The notes under the pieces: generated by a model
What the model saw: the letters and a program-made list of their open reading frames with translations, nothing else
Told to the model about the DNA's origin: nothing
Databases searched by the model: none
Position numbers and translations under genes: made by a program
Source of the DNA: Bombella sp. ESL0385
GTDB lineage: Bacteria > Pseudomonadota > Alphaproteobacteria > Acetobacterales > Acetobacteraceae
Direction: 5' to 3'
NCBI RefSeq assembly: GCF_009725755.1
Contig: NZ_WNIJ01000001.1
Location: 372,001-436,000 of the forward strand
DNA: 64,000 nucleotides
Shown: positions 44,059 through 52,212 of the stretch, in pieces
Layout of the letters: each line of letters starts with the position of its first letter
How positions within the stretch are numbered: position 1 is the first letter of the stretch

Positions 44059-45296
44059 GTCACCACCTGTACGCTGATTGTATCGGCTGTGACGGTGGGG
44101 AGCTGGTTAATCGGTAGGGTGAGCCTGTTCTGGCCCGCATTGGCGTCCGTGCCGATAGAGAGCGTTAGCACCTCTGCCCAGTCACCTAACCCATCCACAA
44201 CCGCTGAGAGGCGCGAGGCGTAGAGCGTCTTGCCGATGCGGATGCGTGTTGTCCCCGTTGTGAGATAGCTCATGATGGCTTGCTGAATAAGCTGTGCTGC
44301 GTTGTTCGGCACCGTGTCAGACGCGGCAATCTCCATAGTTACATAGACAGCCACCGGGGTGGGGCGGTCATAATGGAAGGAGTAAGACGGCTGGTTCCCC
44401 GCATAAACCGGGTTGGTATCCTGAACGGTGGCGATATGCGTGCCAACAGTTGCAATGCCGGGGGGCTTTTTATTGAGGATGGCCCGTCCGATATCTGTCG
44501 GATTGCCGCCCTCAACAAGGATATATTGCGCCCCTGCTGGGATGGTCACACCCTGTTGCGTCATGTCCGTTTGGGAGGGGTTATCCGTCACAAAGGCATC
44601 TGTTACGCCCGGGAGTGCAAGCAATGCGCCCATGAGAGAGGCGTTCTGGCCGATGCTGTTGGCCGCCACACTCGCTTGACGCCGCGCCTCGAAGTCCGTG
44701 CGGTTTTCGGCATCGGCTCCCGTAGCACCGGGGGCGGCGTTAGAGAGGGCTGCAATCCCCAGCCCTGCTTGATAGAGCGTTAAGCTATTGGCGGGGCATG
44801 TAATGGCCCCTGCTGTTTGGCATGAAAGCTCTAAATTAGCAGTGTTGGTGTTGGGGAGGGTAATATCCTGCGGGGCGGCATAGAGGTTGCCATCGCTACC
44901 CTGTGCGACGATTGTCCCAGCTTTGATGACCTGTCCGGGAGCGTTCACCGTGGCTTGCACGGTAACAGTGGTCGCGGTGGCGGGGCGGCGTTCCATAAAG
45001 TAAATGCGCCCGATAGCATCTTGCATCCGCCCGGAGGCTGAGGCGGGGTCCACGCCATTAAAGACGGCTAGCATGACCGATAGAAAATCGCCAAGAATAG
45101 CGGTTTCTGAAATGGCAATTTGCCCTTGAGGGGTGGAGAGGGCTGTATTAGCCCCGCCACCGAGGGCGGTGTTCATGTCCGCTAGCACGCCGGTGAGGAT
45201 GTCTTGCTCAGAAGGAGCGGTGAAGCCTGCATCGGTGAGGGTGGGAGCAGGGACGTTCGTTATGAAGTCAGAATTGGGCATAATCCGTGCTTCCAT
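44055..45296 (-). CDS. Baseplate J-like protein
   Basis: 413 residues. Baseplate wedge protein of the gpJ/gp47 family: DMNTALGGGANTALSTPQGQ, the Ala/Gly-rich core GTIVAQGSDGNLYAAPQDI, EARRQASVAANSIGQNASL and the C-terminal part with LYASRLSAVVDGLGDWAEV. The frame overlaps the gp25 gene; ATG 45281 inside it gives MPNSDFITN and may be the true start. Confidence 0.9.
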   Translation of the reverse strand: MEARIMPNSDFITNVPAPTLTDAGFTAPSEQDILTGVLADMNTALGGGANTALSTPQGQIAISETAILGDFLSVMLAVFNGVDPASASGRMQDAIGRIYFMERRPATATTVTVQATVNAPGQVIKAGTIVAQGSDGNLYAAPQDITLPNTNTANLELSCQTAGAITCPANSLTLYQAGLGIAALSNAAPGATGADAENRTDFEARRQASVAANSIGQNASLMGALLALPGVTDAFVTDNPSQTDMTQQGVTIPAGAQYILVEGGNPTDIGRAILNKKPPGIATVGTHIATVQDTNPVYAGNQPSYSFHYDRPTPVAVYVTMEIAASDTVPNNAAQLIQQAIMSYLTTGTTRIRIGKTLYASRLSAVVDGLGDWAEVLTLSIGTDANAGQNRLTLPINQLPTVTADTISVQVVT

Positions 45297-45618
45297 CAGT
45301 GAAGGTTACGAGGATAACGCCGCGTAATTGGCGTTCTTTTGTGGGATTGGCGAGGTGGCAGGTCGCAGCGGCAACGCCGGGGACGGAGAGCGCGGCATCC
45401 TCGACCTCGGAGGCGTAGAAGGAGATATCCACTTCTGAATTGAGGATGTCTGTATCGTAGGGGATGCCTTGCCCGGTGTCGTACAGCACCTCCCCCAGCC
45501 ATGTGCGGGCGGCAGAGCAGACATCTTGTAAAATGGCAGTTTTATCAGACAGCACAACGAGATTGCCGGTGCTATCAAGCGATAAGTCCCAATCAGAGGT
45601 AAGGGAGAGGGTTTTCAT
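45268..45618 (-). CDS. gp25-like baseplate wedge protein
   Basis: 116 residues: DWDLSLDSTGNLVVLSDKTAI, AARTWLGEVLYDTGQGIPY and the C-terminal strand RGVILVTFTDGS. This is the short GPW/gp25-like form common in simple myoviruses. First gene after the reversed island of plus-strand genes; upstream of it on its own strand lies the spike gene 1.7 kb away. Confidence 0.83.
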   Translation of the reverse strand: MKTLSLTSDWDLSLDSTGNLVVLSDKTAILQDVCSAARTWLGEVLYDTGQGIPYDTDILNSEVDISFYASEVEDAALSVPGVAAATCHLANPTKERQLRGVILVTFTDGSTDYAQF

Positions 45619-45664
45619 GCGGCGTCCTGTGAGGTAGCAGGTGAGGAAAGGTGAAGGAGGGCTT

Positions 45665-46021
45665 ATGATGCGTTTATTGGTGGTCGTGATGGCGGGGTTG
45701 GCGTTGTTTGGCGTGGCGCGAGCAGAGGAGCGTTTTGTCCGTGGGAGTGGTGGAACCTTTATGGTGGACCCTCAGCGGGCTTATGAGTTTCTACATGCTG
45801 CGTATTCGGAAAAAAGGATTGCTGATAACGCGTATGATGTTCTCATCAATAAAAGGCGTGGGCCTTGCTATGATGCTGTTATCCATATGTTTACCTACTA
45901 TGATGATGGTGGGGGGAATGTTACAAAATATTGCTACAAACCAGACTTAGAGAGTGATAACGCTGTTACTGGAGAGCATCCGGCTTATGCTCCTGCCTTG
46001 CCGGCGGTGCCTCCTCAATAA
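45665..46021 (+). CDS. Exported one-module cysteine-pair protein (unrecognised family), 118 aa
   Basis: Signal peptide MAGLALFGVARA; mature ~98 residues. One helical module ends with AYDVLINKRRGPCYDAV, matching the module ends of the proteins at 46034, 48062 and 50056; Cys68 is followed by a second Cys at 90 (KYCYKP), then a Pro-rich tail. ATG 45665 follows AAGGAGG. It runs opposite to the tail operon and starts the plus-strand island. No family recognised. Confidence 0.7.
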   Translation: MMRLLVVVMAGLALFGVARAEERFVRGSGGTFMVDPQRAYEFLHAAYSEKRIADNAYDVLINKRRGPCYDAVIHMFTYYDDGGGNVTKYCYKPDLESDNAVTGEHPAYAPALPAVPPQ

Positions 46022-46033
46022 GGAACTTTGTGT

Positions 46034-46417
46034 ATGACTTATCGTGCGTTTATGTGTGTTGCGGCTCTTATGATGTTTGGAGAGGCGCACGCGGATATGT
46101 TGAGCCATCAGCCTGAGCCTACAGAGTCGTTGTCTCAGGCACTGCATGATAATGCTGTTGCTGCTCATCATCGTGGGCATAGTGAGCAGGGCTTGCAGTT
46201 TGATGAGCAAAATCTGCGCCGTTTGGGGTTGTCGGAAAGGACGGCAAAGGATGGCCTATGGGCTGTGGTTCATCGTCCGCGTTCGCAATGTGCGCAATAT
46301 GTTCGTCAGCTTGCAGCGGATGCGAAAGGGGCCTCTGAGGCGTTTGTCCAAAGTGACCAACGTGTGGTGGTTTATCTAGAGAACTCCGGTATTTGTGAGC
46401 GGGAAAATCTACGGTAA
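46034..46417 (+). CDS. Exported one-module cysteine-pair protein (unrecognised family), 127 aa
   Basis: Signal peptide ending GEAHA near residue 20. The module LRRLGLSERTAKDGLWAV then RSQCAQYVRQL closely follows module 1 of the three-module proteins (RMGLSASLARQALWGA then SMCAQHVSLL). Mature cysteines at 86 and 121; the second, in YLENSGICEREN, corresponds to YDIEQVHICSK of the larger proteins. Thus this gene equals one repeat of them. 12 bp after the previous stop, AAGGA upstream; cotranscribed. Confidence 0.72.
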   Translation: MTYRAFMCVAALMMFGEAHADMLSHQPEPTESLSQALHDNAVAAHHRGHSEQGLQFDEQNLRRLGLSERTAKDGLWAVVHRPRSQCAQYVRQLAADAKGASEAFVQSDQRVVVYLENSGICERENLR

Positions 46418-46551
46418 GTTTTTCCTTTTCGTGGGAAGGGTTGGGCTTACTGCAAAGCAGTCTTGCAGGATTATGGTAGGTTGCGGCTTGATCTCCTTTT
46501 GGGAAGGGGCCAGCTGAGGGGCACCTTGATATACAGTAAGGAGATAGGAAT

Positions 46552-46707
46552 ATGGCTGATAAGTCAGATAGTAAGAATGCACCGCTCAAACCTACCCATG
46601 AAGTGATTAAGGAATTGCATCCTGAGGAGCGGCCAGCTGCGCGGGAGCGGCATTATGAGGTGATTGATGAGGTCTCTAGCGATGAAGCTGAGGATGTGAC
46701 GCAGTAA
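46552..46707 (+). CDS. Small charged protein, 51 aa
   Basis: ATG 46552 is preceded by AAGGAG at 8 nt. The product begins MADKSDSKNAPLKPTHEV and ends SSDEAEDVTQ: hydrophilic, acidic at the C-terminus, with no export signal, probably partly disordered. It lies between two exported-protein genes of the plus-strand island, 14 bp before the next start. Not recognised. Confidence 0.55.
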   Translation: MADKSDSKNAPLKPTHEVIKELHPEERPAARERHYEVIDEVSSDEAEDVTQ

Positions 46708-46721
46708 AGAGGAGGGCGGAG

Positions 46722-47312
46722 ATGGTACGAGGGGCCTTAAAGCTAAAACGCTTAGCTGTGAGAATGGGGATGCTAGGGGTAGGGTGTTGCATAGCAGGGG
46801 GGATCGCCCATGCGCAGGCCCCTCTTGAGGTGGGGCAAGATGGGCATGTAACGACCAATGGCATAGCGGCTATTGGTGTGTCTGCGCAGGAGGGGCAGCG
46901 TCTTGCTCAGGTGGGGAAGTGGCAGATGTTGGAGTTGGAACATACTCTGACGGCTTTGCTGGCTGAGGATGATGTAATGTTGTCCTTTTCTCCACGCCGT
47001 GGCGGAGATGTGTTTTTGATGTTCGTGCTGAAAGGTCAAGAGGTTAAGGACCCGGCTTTATCTGTACGTTTTTCGAACGGTCTGGAGGTAAAGAGCTTCC
47101 ATTATACCGGCATTATTAACCGAGGCACGCAATGGGGCTGTTATGTTAGTGAGGCAGAAGGGAAGGCCCTGTTCGCGGCATTGGCGCAAAGTCATGCTGT
47201 GACGATGGTGTGGAGTGGTGGGCAAAAGCAGGTTGAGTTTGCTCAAGGAGCTGAGTTTGTGCAGAATATGCGCGAGACTGCACAGCATGGGCATATGCCT
47301 TTCCCTCAATGA
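46722..47312 (+). CDS. Exported hypothetical protein, 196 aa
   Basis: Basic N-region then a signal peptide (MGMLGVGCCIAGGIAHAQA). The mature ~164 residues are beta-rich: WQMLELEHTLTALL, VMLSFSPRRGGDVFLMFVL, GLEVKSFHYTGIINRG, then WGCYVSEAEGKALFAALAQ and VTMVWSGGQKQVEFA. The last part faintly recalls exported IalB/DUF1176-type proteins, but I would not assign it. Only one mature Cys, so it is not a member of the cysteine-pair family. GAGGAGGGCGGAG upstream; its stop is 3 bp from the convergent spike gene. Confidence 0.65.
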   Translation: MVRGALKLKRLAVRMGMLGVGCCIAGGIAHAQAPLEVGQDGHVTTNGIAAIGVSAQEGQRLAQVGKWQMLELEHTLTALLAEDDVMLSFSPRRGGDVFLMFVLKGQEVKDPALSVRFSNGLEVKSFHYTGIINRGTQWGCYVSEAEGKALFAALAQSHAVTMVWSGGQKQVEFAQGAEFVQNMRETAQHGHMPFPQ

Positions 47313-47315
47313 TAA

Positions 47316-47981
47316 TTATCGGGGGGGACCGGTATCGCCGGAGCCGGGTTGTACCCCGTTATGGGTGTGTTGTGTAAGGGATATGCTGCCGGCTTTTACG
47401 TCACCATTTGTTACGATATCGCAATTTGCTGATAATTTTGCAGCATTGATAGTCACCTCGCCTTGGGCCTCAATAGAAACTGTCCCCGGTGTTACGATGC
47501 GCCAGCCTTGCTCTGTGGCCTGAATGAATTGATTTGGCCCGTTATTGAGAAAGCCACCCACATAAACGCAATCCTGTAGAGCAAATTGCCGGAATGAGGC
47601 AGGTGGGGATGGCTGACGGGTTGTTACGGCATGGGTGTGGTCGCGCCCGGATATGATGATGAAGCCAATATCGCCCGGTTTGGGGTCGATGATGAGGGCC
47701 GATGTGCCACCTTGGATGCGTAGGTAGGGCACATTATGGATGATATCATGCGCTAAAGGGCGTGATAGGGCGTCTTGTTGTTGGACCATGGGGCGGACGG
47801 TGACTTTGCCGGTGATAGAGGCTGGTTCTGCCGAGACATCCACGACTTGAACCAACATAGAAGGTCCAATTTGGCTAATGTGGCTGGCAATAAGGCTATC
47901 TAGCGCGCCTTTAATGTTATTTTTCCCCGTCGTAGGGCGAAGATAAGGGGTGTTGGTGGGGAGAGGCATAGTAGGCTCCAT
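47316..47981 (-). CDS. Gp138-family membrane-puncturing spike
   Basis: 221 residues. Trimeric tip of the contractile tail: the N-terminal OB-fold domain (VQVVDVSAEPASITGKVTVRP, IIDPKPGDIGFIIISGRDH) and a C-terminal beta-helix (TPGTVSIEAQGEVTINAAKL) ending in a metal-binding apex, HTHNGVQPGSGDTGPP. Normally follows the hub directly; here 3.1 kb of duplicated DNA separates it from the complete hub gene. ATG 47981 or 47969. Confidence 0.9.
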   Translation of the reverse strand: MEPTMPLPTNTPYLRPTTGKNNIKGALDSLIASHISQIGPSMLVQVVDVSAEPASITGKVTVRPMVQQQDALSRPLAHDIIHNVPYLRIQGGTSALIIDPKPGDIGFIIISGRDHTHAVTTRQPSPPASFRQFALQDCVYVGGFLNNGPNQFIQATEQGWRIVTPGTVSIEAQGEVTINAAKLSANCDIVTNGDVKAGSISLTQHTHNGVQPGSGDTGPPR

Positions 47982-48061
47982 ATTCTGGCGATGTGTTAAG
48001 GTGACAATTTGGTTTATTTGTTGATAGGGTGGTTTTGACTTTGTGATTATTGGGGGTAGTG

Positions 48062-49108
48062 ATGCGGGGCATTGTTGCGGGGATTTTGAGTTTTGTGGCG
48101 TTTGTTTTGATGCCGGGTTTGGGTGTTTGTGCTGATGGGATACCGCCTATAGAGGAGGGGTTGAAGATGGTTGCGGCGCAGCAGCAATATGCGTTGCAGC
48201 GGATGGGCTTGAGTGCGTCGTTAGCGCGGCAGGCTTTGTGGGGGGCGAAGTATAAGCCTGAGTCTATGTGCGCGCAGCATGTGAGTTTGCTGTTGAGCGG
48301 GTATGATGCGTTGCATCCTGAGTTCCCTGATGATGGGCCTCCGGATAAGGATAGGCAGGAGCGTATTCGCTTAGCGAATTCTGGGTCATGGCGATTTGTT
48401 TACGATATTGAGCAGGTACATATTTGTAGCAAGGCTTTTTTGGATAAGACGCCTGCGAAGCCTGTAGTTCGTAATCATGCAGGGATGGTTGCAAGGGACT
48501 TTCTAACCGATCGCCAAGGGACGATTAAGGCAATGATTGACGCTGGTGTAGAAAAAGGTGTTGCGGAGAGTGCAGCTGTTCTTTTAACGACTCAAAAAGG
48601 AAGGTTTGAAGCCTGTGCTGTGACAGTAGACCTTTTATTGCACGCTCATCAACCGTTGATGGGGCTGGATACGGATATTGCCCGGGAGTTGAATGCTCGG
48701 AGTTTTGAAACAGCGGAAACAGATTGTGACATTGGGCGGATGTATCAAGACCCGAATGCAGAAGACCCTTATGCGCCATCGATTGAGCGGTTATTGAAGG
48801 CTTTTCGGGAGGACCGGAAGGGGACGATTAAGAGGTTGAAGAAAGTGGGCGTCCGATGGGATCATGCTGAGGATGCGGCAGATTTAGTTCTTTCCCAGAA
48901 GGGGCGTTATTGGCGTTGCGCGGTTATTGTAGGGGGGTTGTTGGATAATATGGGGTATGAATGGGGAGATATTACCCATCATGTAGATGCGATAAATAAG
49001 GGGTATTATACCATTGGGGGCTATCCTAATGGTGGTGGTGGTAGTGGTGTTGGTGATGGGGTTTGTGATGTGGATAATATGAATCATGACCCGCGGGAGG
49101 GATGGTAG
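48062..49108 (+). CDS. Exported three-module cysteine-pair protein, copy 1 (unrecognised family), 348 aa
   Basis: Signal peptide (GILSFVAFVLMPGLGVCA) cut before DGIPPIEEG. Three related helical modules at about residues 42-80, 153-193 and 252-295, each ending K-x-(G/P)-R/E...C-A-x-x-V-x-x-LL (SMCAQHVSLLL, EACAVTVDLLL, WRCAVIVGGLL). Module cysteines 70, 185 and 286 are each followed 37-52 residues later by another (122, 222, 335), six in all, suggesting three disulfides in the periplasm or outside. C-terminus is Gly-rich. ATG 48062 starts the signal peptide; GGGGGT is a weak ribosome site. Reversed relative to the tail genes. Its stop is 9 bp from the truncated hub. Confidence 0.75.
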   Translation: MRGIVAGILSFVAFVLMPGLGVCADGIPPIEEGLKMVAAQQQYALQRMGLSASLARQALWGAKYKPESMCAQHVSLLLSGYDALHPEFPDDGPPDKDRQERIRLANSGSWRFVYDIEQVHICSKAFLDKTPAKPVVRNHAGMVARDFLTDRQGTIKAMIDAGVEKGVAESAAVLLTTQKGRFEACAVTVDLLLHAHQPLMGLDTDIARELNARSFETAETDCDIGRMYQDPNAEDPYAPSIERLLKAFREDRKGTIKRLKKVGVRWDHAEDAADLVLSQKGRYWRCAVIVGGLLDNMGYEWGDITHHVDAINKGYYTIGGYPNGGGGSGVGDGVCDVDNMNHDPREGW

Positions 49109-49117
49109 AGCAAGGGG

Positions 49118-49951
49118 TTAGGTTGCTCCGTTGTGAGGTGGTTTTTGGCCGAGATTGGTGCGGATGCAATCGATGGTTGTGTGCCATTTGCCTTCCGCTA
49201 TTTCTGTTGAGACTTCATGTTGGATGGCAATGGGGAGCCATAGGCCATCCCAAGGGGCTTTGCTGATAAGCTGGTGACTTTGGTTGGTGAGGCTATTTGG
49301 CTTATTTTCTGGGGGGAGCCAGTTTTGAGGGATGTACTTGCTATCTAGGGTGAATGGTTGCCAGAAGGCGATGTCTGGGCGGAGGAGTGTTGTGATGGTT
49401 GTTCCGGCCTCGTTATATTTGGGATAGCCAACCATACCATTTTGGGCAGAGATGATGGGTATTGATTTTGCTTGCCCATTTGGAGGGGTGCCAGTGTAGG
49501 AGCCGCCCCAGATTTCAACCACCCCTAGATGGGCTGTTGTTTGGGAGATTTGCTGCTTGTAGCTGTTGGGGAGGTTGTTAGTCTCGTCTTGCGTAATGGG
49601 GGTGTAAGGTCGGATATTATATTTGATATGTGTTGCGTTTACGACCCCCTTTATTTGGTCTAGCGCAGTCCCAGAGCGGTAATGGTTGGTGAGGGTTTGG
49701 TGATGATCCCAACCGCCATAATTGAGGAGTTGGAGTTTTGCTGCGTAGCAGATGTCTTGCAGGATGGAGAGGGCGGGGTAAGGGCCTTTATAGCCTTTTG
49801 CGGGGATGAGAATGCCAGCGGGGATTGTGTTTGTCATGGCATGGATTTGGAAGGGTGTGTCTGGGTCGTTATAATCCGTATAGGCGTCGTTAATTTGCCC
49901 GATAAAGAGGGTTGTGAGGGGGGCGTTATTATCATCGCTCACAGAGAGCAT
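49118..49951 (-). pseudogene. Truncated duplicate of the baseplate hub gene
   Basis: Matches the complete hub at 51088-52212 but lacks the first ~96 codons; homology stops at 49985 in the duplication junction. An internal ATG at 49951 (MLSVSDDNNAPL) would allow a 277-residue product, and the frame upstream is open into the neighbouring plus-strand gene, though without a good start. The copy is not otherwise broken, yet differs from the full hub near its C-terminus (KYIPQNWLPPENKPNS against KYAPQNWLPSPNQPNS). It could be dead, or a donor or variant C-terminal part. Confidence 0.85.
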
Positions 49952-49987
49952 GATGGTGGTGCGCCCGGGGAGAACGTGGTTGAGGAA

Positions 49988-51958
49988 TGTTAAGGTGACA
50001 ATATGGTTTATTTGTTGATAGGGTGGCTTTGGCTTTGTGATTATTGGGGGTTGTGATGCGGGGATTTGTTGCGGGGATTTTGAGTTTTGTGGCGTTTGTT
50101 TTTGTGCCGGGTTTGGGTGTTTGTGCTGATGGGATACCGCCTATAGAGGAGGGGTTGAAGATGGTTGCGGCGCAGCAGCAATATGCGTTGCAGCGGATGG
50201 GCTTGAGTGCGTCGTTAGCGCGGCAGGCTTTGTGGGGGGCGAAGTATAAGCCTGAGTCTATGTGCGCGCAGCATGTGAGTTTGCTGTTGAGCGGGTATGA
50301 TGCGTTGCATCCTGAGTTCCCTGATGATGGGCCGCCGGATAAGGATAGGCAGGAGCGTATTCGCTTAGCGAATTCTGGGTCATGGCGATTTGTTTACGAT
50401 ATTGAGCAGGTACATATTTGTAGCAAGGCTTTTTTGGATAAGACGCCTGCGAAGCCTGTAGTTCGTAATCATGCAGGGATGGTTGCAAGGGACTTTCTAA
50501 CCGATCGCCAAGGGACGATTAAGGCAATGATTGACGCTGGTGTAGAAAAAGGTGTTGCGGAGAGTGCAGCTGTTCTTTTAACGACTCAAAAAGGAAGGTT
50601 TGAAGCCTGTGCTGTGACAGTAGACCTTTTATTGCACGCTCATCAACCGTTGATGGGGCTGGATACGGATATTGCCCGGGAGTTGAATGCTCGGAGTTTT
50701 GAAACAGCGGAAACAGATTGTGACATTGGGCGGATGTATCAAGACCCGAATGCGGAATATCCTTATGCGCCATCGATTGAGCGGTTGCAGAAGGCTTTTC
50801 GGGAGGATCGGAAAGGGACGATTGAGCGGTTGGTACAGGCGGGTGTTAGGCGTGTATGGGCGGAGAATGCAGCGGATTTAGTTCTTTCCCAGAAGGGGCG
50901 GTATGGCCCCTGTGCTATTATCATGGGGGGATTGTTGGATAATATGGGGTATGAGTGGGGGGATATTACCCATCATGTTAAAGCTATTAATGATGGGATT
51001 TATTATGGGAAAGGGTTGGGGACTGGAGTTTGTGATGCGGAGAATGCAGAAGAAGCCCCTGAGTCCGGTGCATTGCGCTGGTAGGTATTAGGATAGTGCT
51101 TTGTTATGAGGTGGTTTTTGGCCGAGATTGGTGCGGATGCACTCTATGGTTGTGTGCCATTTGCCCTCCGCTATTTCTGTTGAGACTTCATGTTGGATGG
51201 CAATGGGTAGCCATAGGCCATCCCAAGGGGCTTTGCTGATAAGCTGGTGACTTTGGTTGGTGAGGCTGTTCGGTTGGTTGGGGGAAGGAAGCCAATTTTG
51301 AGGGGCGTATTTGCTCTCTAATATAAGAGGTTGCCAGAAGGCGATGTCTGGGCGGAGTAGTGTTGTGATGGTTGTTCCGGCCTCGTTATATTTGGGGTAG
51401 CCAACCATACCATTTTGGGCAGAGATGATGGGTATTGATTTTTCTTGCCCATTTGGAGGGGTGCCAGTGTAGGAGCCGCCCCAGATTTCAACCACCCCTA
51501 GATGGGCTGTTGTTTGGGAGATTTGCTGCTTGTAGCTGTTGGGGAGGTTGTTGGCCTCGTCTTGCGTAATGGGGGTGTAAGGTCGGATATTATATTTGAT
51601 ATGTGTTGCGTTTACGACCCCCTTTATTTGGTCTAGCGCAGTCCCAGAGCGGTAATGGTTGGTGAGGGTTTGGTGATGATCCCAACCGCCATAATTGAGA
51701 AGTTGGAGTTTGGCTGCGTAGCAGATGTCTTGCAGGATGGAGAGGGCGGGGTAAGGGCCTTTATAGCCTTTTGCGGGGATGAGAATGCCAGCGGGGATTG
51801 TGTTTGTCATGGCATGGATTTGGAAGGGTGTGTCTGGGTCGTTATAATCCGTATAGGCGTCGTTAATCTGCCCGATAAAGAGTGTTGTGAGGGGGGCGTT
51901 ATTATCATCGCTCACAGAGAGCATGATGGTGGTGCGGCCGGGAAGAACGTGGTTGAGG
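49988..51958. repeat. Tandem duplication, copy 2
   Basis: Second unit of the 1,994-bp-period repeat. Starts TGTTAAGGTGACAAT at 49988 and ends CGTGGTTGAGG at 51958, inside the complete hub gene. Only 2 bp separate the two copies. Copy 2 keeps the original link to the hub 5' end, while copy 1 keeps the original link to the spike. Confidence 0.93.
50056..51084 (+). CDS. Exported three-module cysteine-pair protein, copy 2 (unrecognised family), 342 aa
   Basis: Same protein as the one at 48062 for the first ~235 residues (three substitutions in the signal peptide region), including modules 1 and 2 and their cysteines. The third module and tail differ: GTIERLVQAGVRRVWAENAA and GRYGPCAIIMGGLL replace GTIKRLKKVGVRWDHAEDAA and GRYWRCAVIVGGLL, and the tail is acidic (CDAENAEEAPESGALRW) instead of Gly-rich. 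The cysteine pattern is kept, which suggests both copies are functional. Its stop is 3 bp from the hub stop. Confidence 0.75.
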   Translation: MRGFVAGILSFVAFVFVPGLGVCADGIPPIEEGLKMVAAQQQYALQRMGLSASLARQALWGAKYKPESMCAQHVSLLLSGYDALHPEFPDDGPPDKDRQERIRLANSGSWRFVYDIEQVHICSKAFLDKTPAKPVVRNHAGMVARDFLTDRQGTIKAMIDAGVEKGVAESAAVLLTTQKGRFEACAVTVDLLLHAHQPLMGLDTDIARELNARSFETAETDCDIGRMYQDPNAEYPYAPSIERLQKAFREDRKGTIERLVQAGVRRVWAENAADLVLSQKGRYGPCAIIMGGLLDNMGYEWGDITHHVKAINDGIYYGKGLGTGVCDAENAEEAPESGALRW

Positions 51959-52212
51959 TCGTCCACCATAGGGTAATCGGGCACGATAGAGAAATCTTCG
52001 CGTGTTTTCTTGAAAAGCCCTTTAATGGTGATGTCAGCCTCGGAACCGAGTGCGACGCCTGCATGTTTGATGAGGGCATGGATGGCGTGGTCTTGCCCAA
52101 TGGTGATATTGGAAAAAGACCCATCCGCTTGTGGTGTGTAAAAGGTGATGATGATTTGTTTATGGGTAAAGCTGTTGGCTTTGGGGGGCGTAGCAGAGGC
52201 GGTGTAGGTCAT
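51088..52212 (-). CDS. Baseplate hub protein (complete copy)
   Basis: 374 residues, beta-rich. Position between the baseplate plug and (ancestrally) the Gp138 spike, and features such as GSEADITIKGLFKKTREDF, SVSDDNNAPLTTLFIGQIN and LQDICYAAKLQLLNYGGWDH, fit a gp27/gp44-type hub that holds the spike and the tail tube. Its start overlaps the plug gene by 4 bp. The last ~75% is duplicated at 49118. Confidence 0.8.
   Translation of the reverse strand: MTYTASATPPKANSFTHKQIIITFYTPQADGSFSNITIGQDHAIHALIKHAGVALGSEADITIKGLFKKTREDFSIVPDYPMVDDLNHVLPGRTTIMLSVSDDNNAPLTTLFIGQINDAYTDYNDPDTPFQIHAMTNTIPAGILIPAKGYKGPYPALSILQDICYAAKLQLLNYGGWDHHQTLTNHYRSGTALDQIKGVVNATHIKYNIRPYTPITQDEANNLPNSYKQQISQTTAHLGVVEIWGGSYTGTPPNGQEKSIPIISAQNGMVGYPKYNEAGTTITTLLRPDIAFWQPLILESKYAPQNWLPSPNQPNSLTNQSHQLISKAPWDGLWLPIAIQHEVSTEIAEGKWHTTIECIRTNLGQKPPHNKALS

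Larger units (their letters stand above)
47994..49985. repeat. Tandem duplication, copy 1
   Basis: Direct repeat with a 1,994-bp period. It starts with TGTTAAGGTGACAAT just upstream of the spike start and ends with CGTGGTTGAGG inside the truncated hub gene. Contains the plus-strand 348-aa gene and the 3' part of the hub gene. Nearly identical to copy 2 except from about 48760 to 49340. Confidence 0.93.

Noticed and set aside
48021-48050. TTGATA-18-GATTAT promoter before the three-module genes
   Set aside because: Present in both repeat copies, but the predicted transcript start falls only a few bases before the ATG, so it would be nearly leaderless; left as an idea only.
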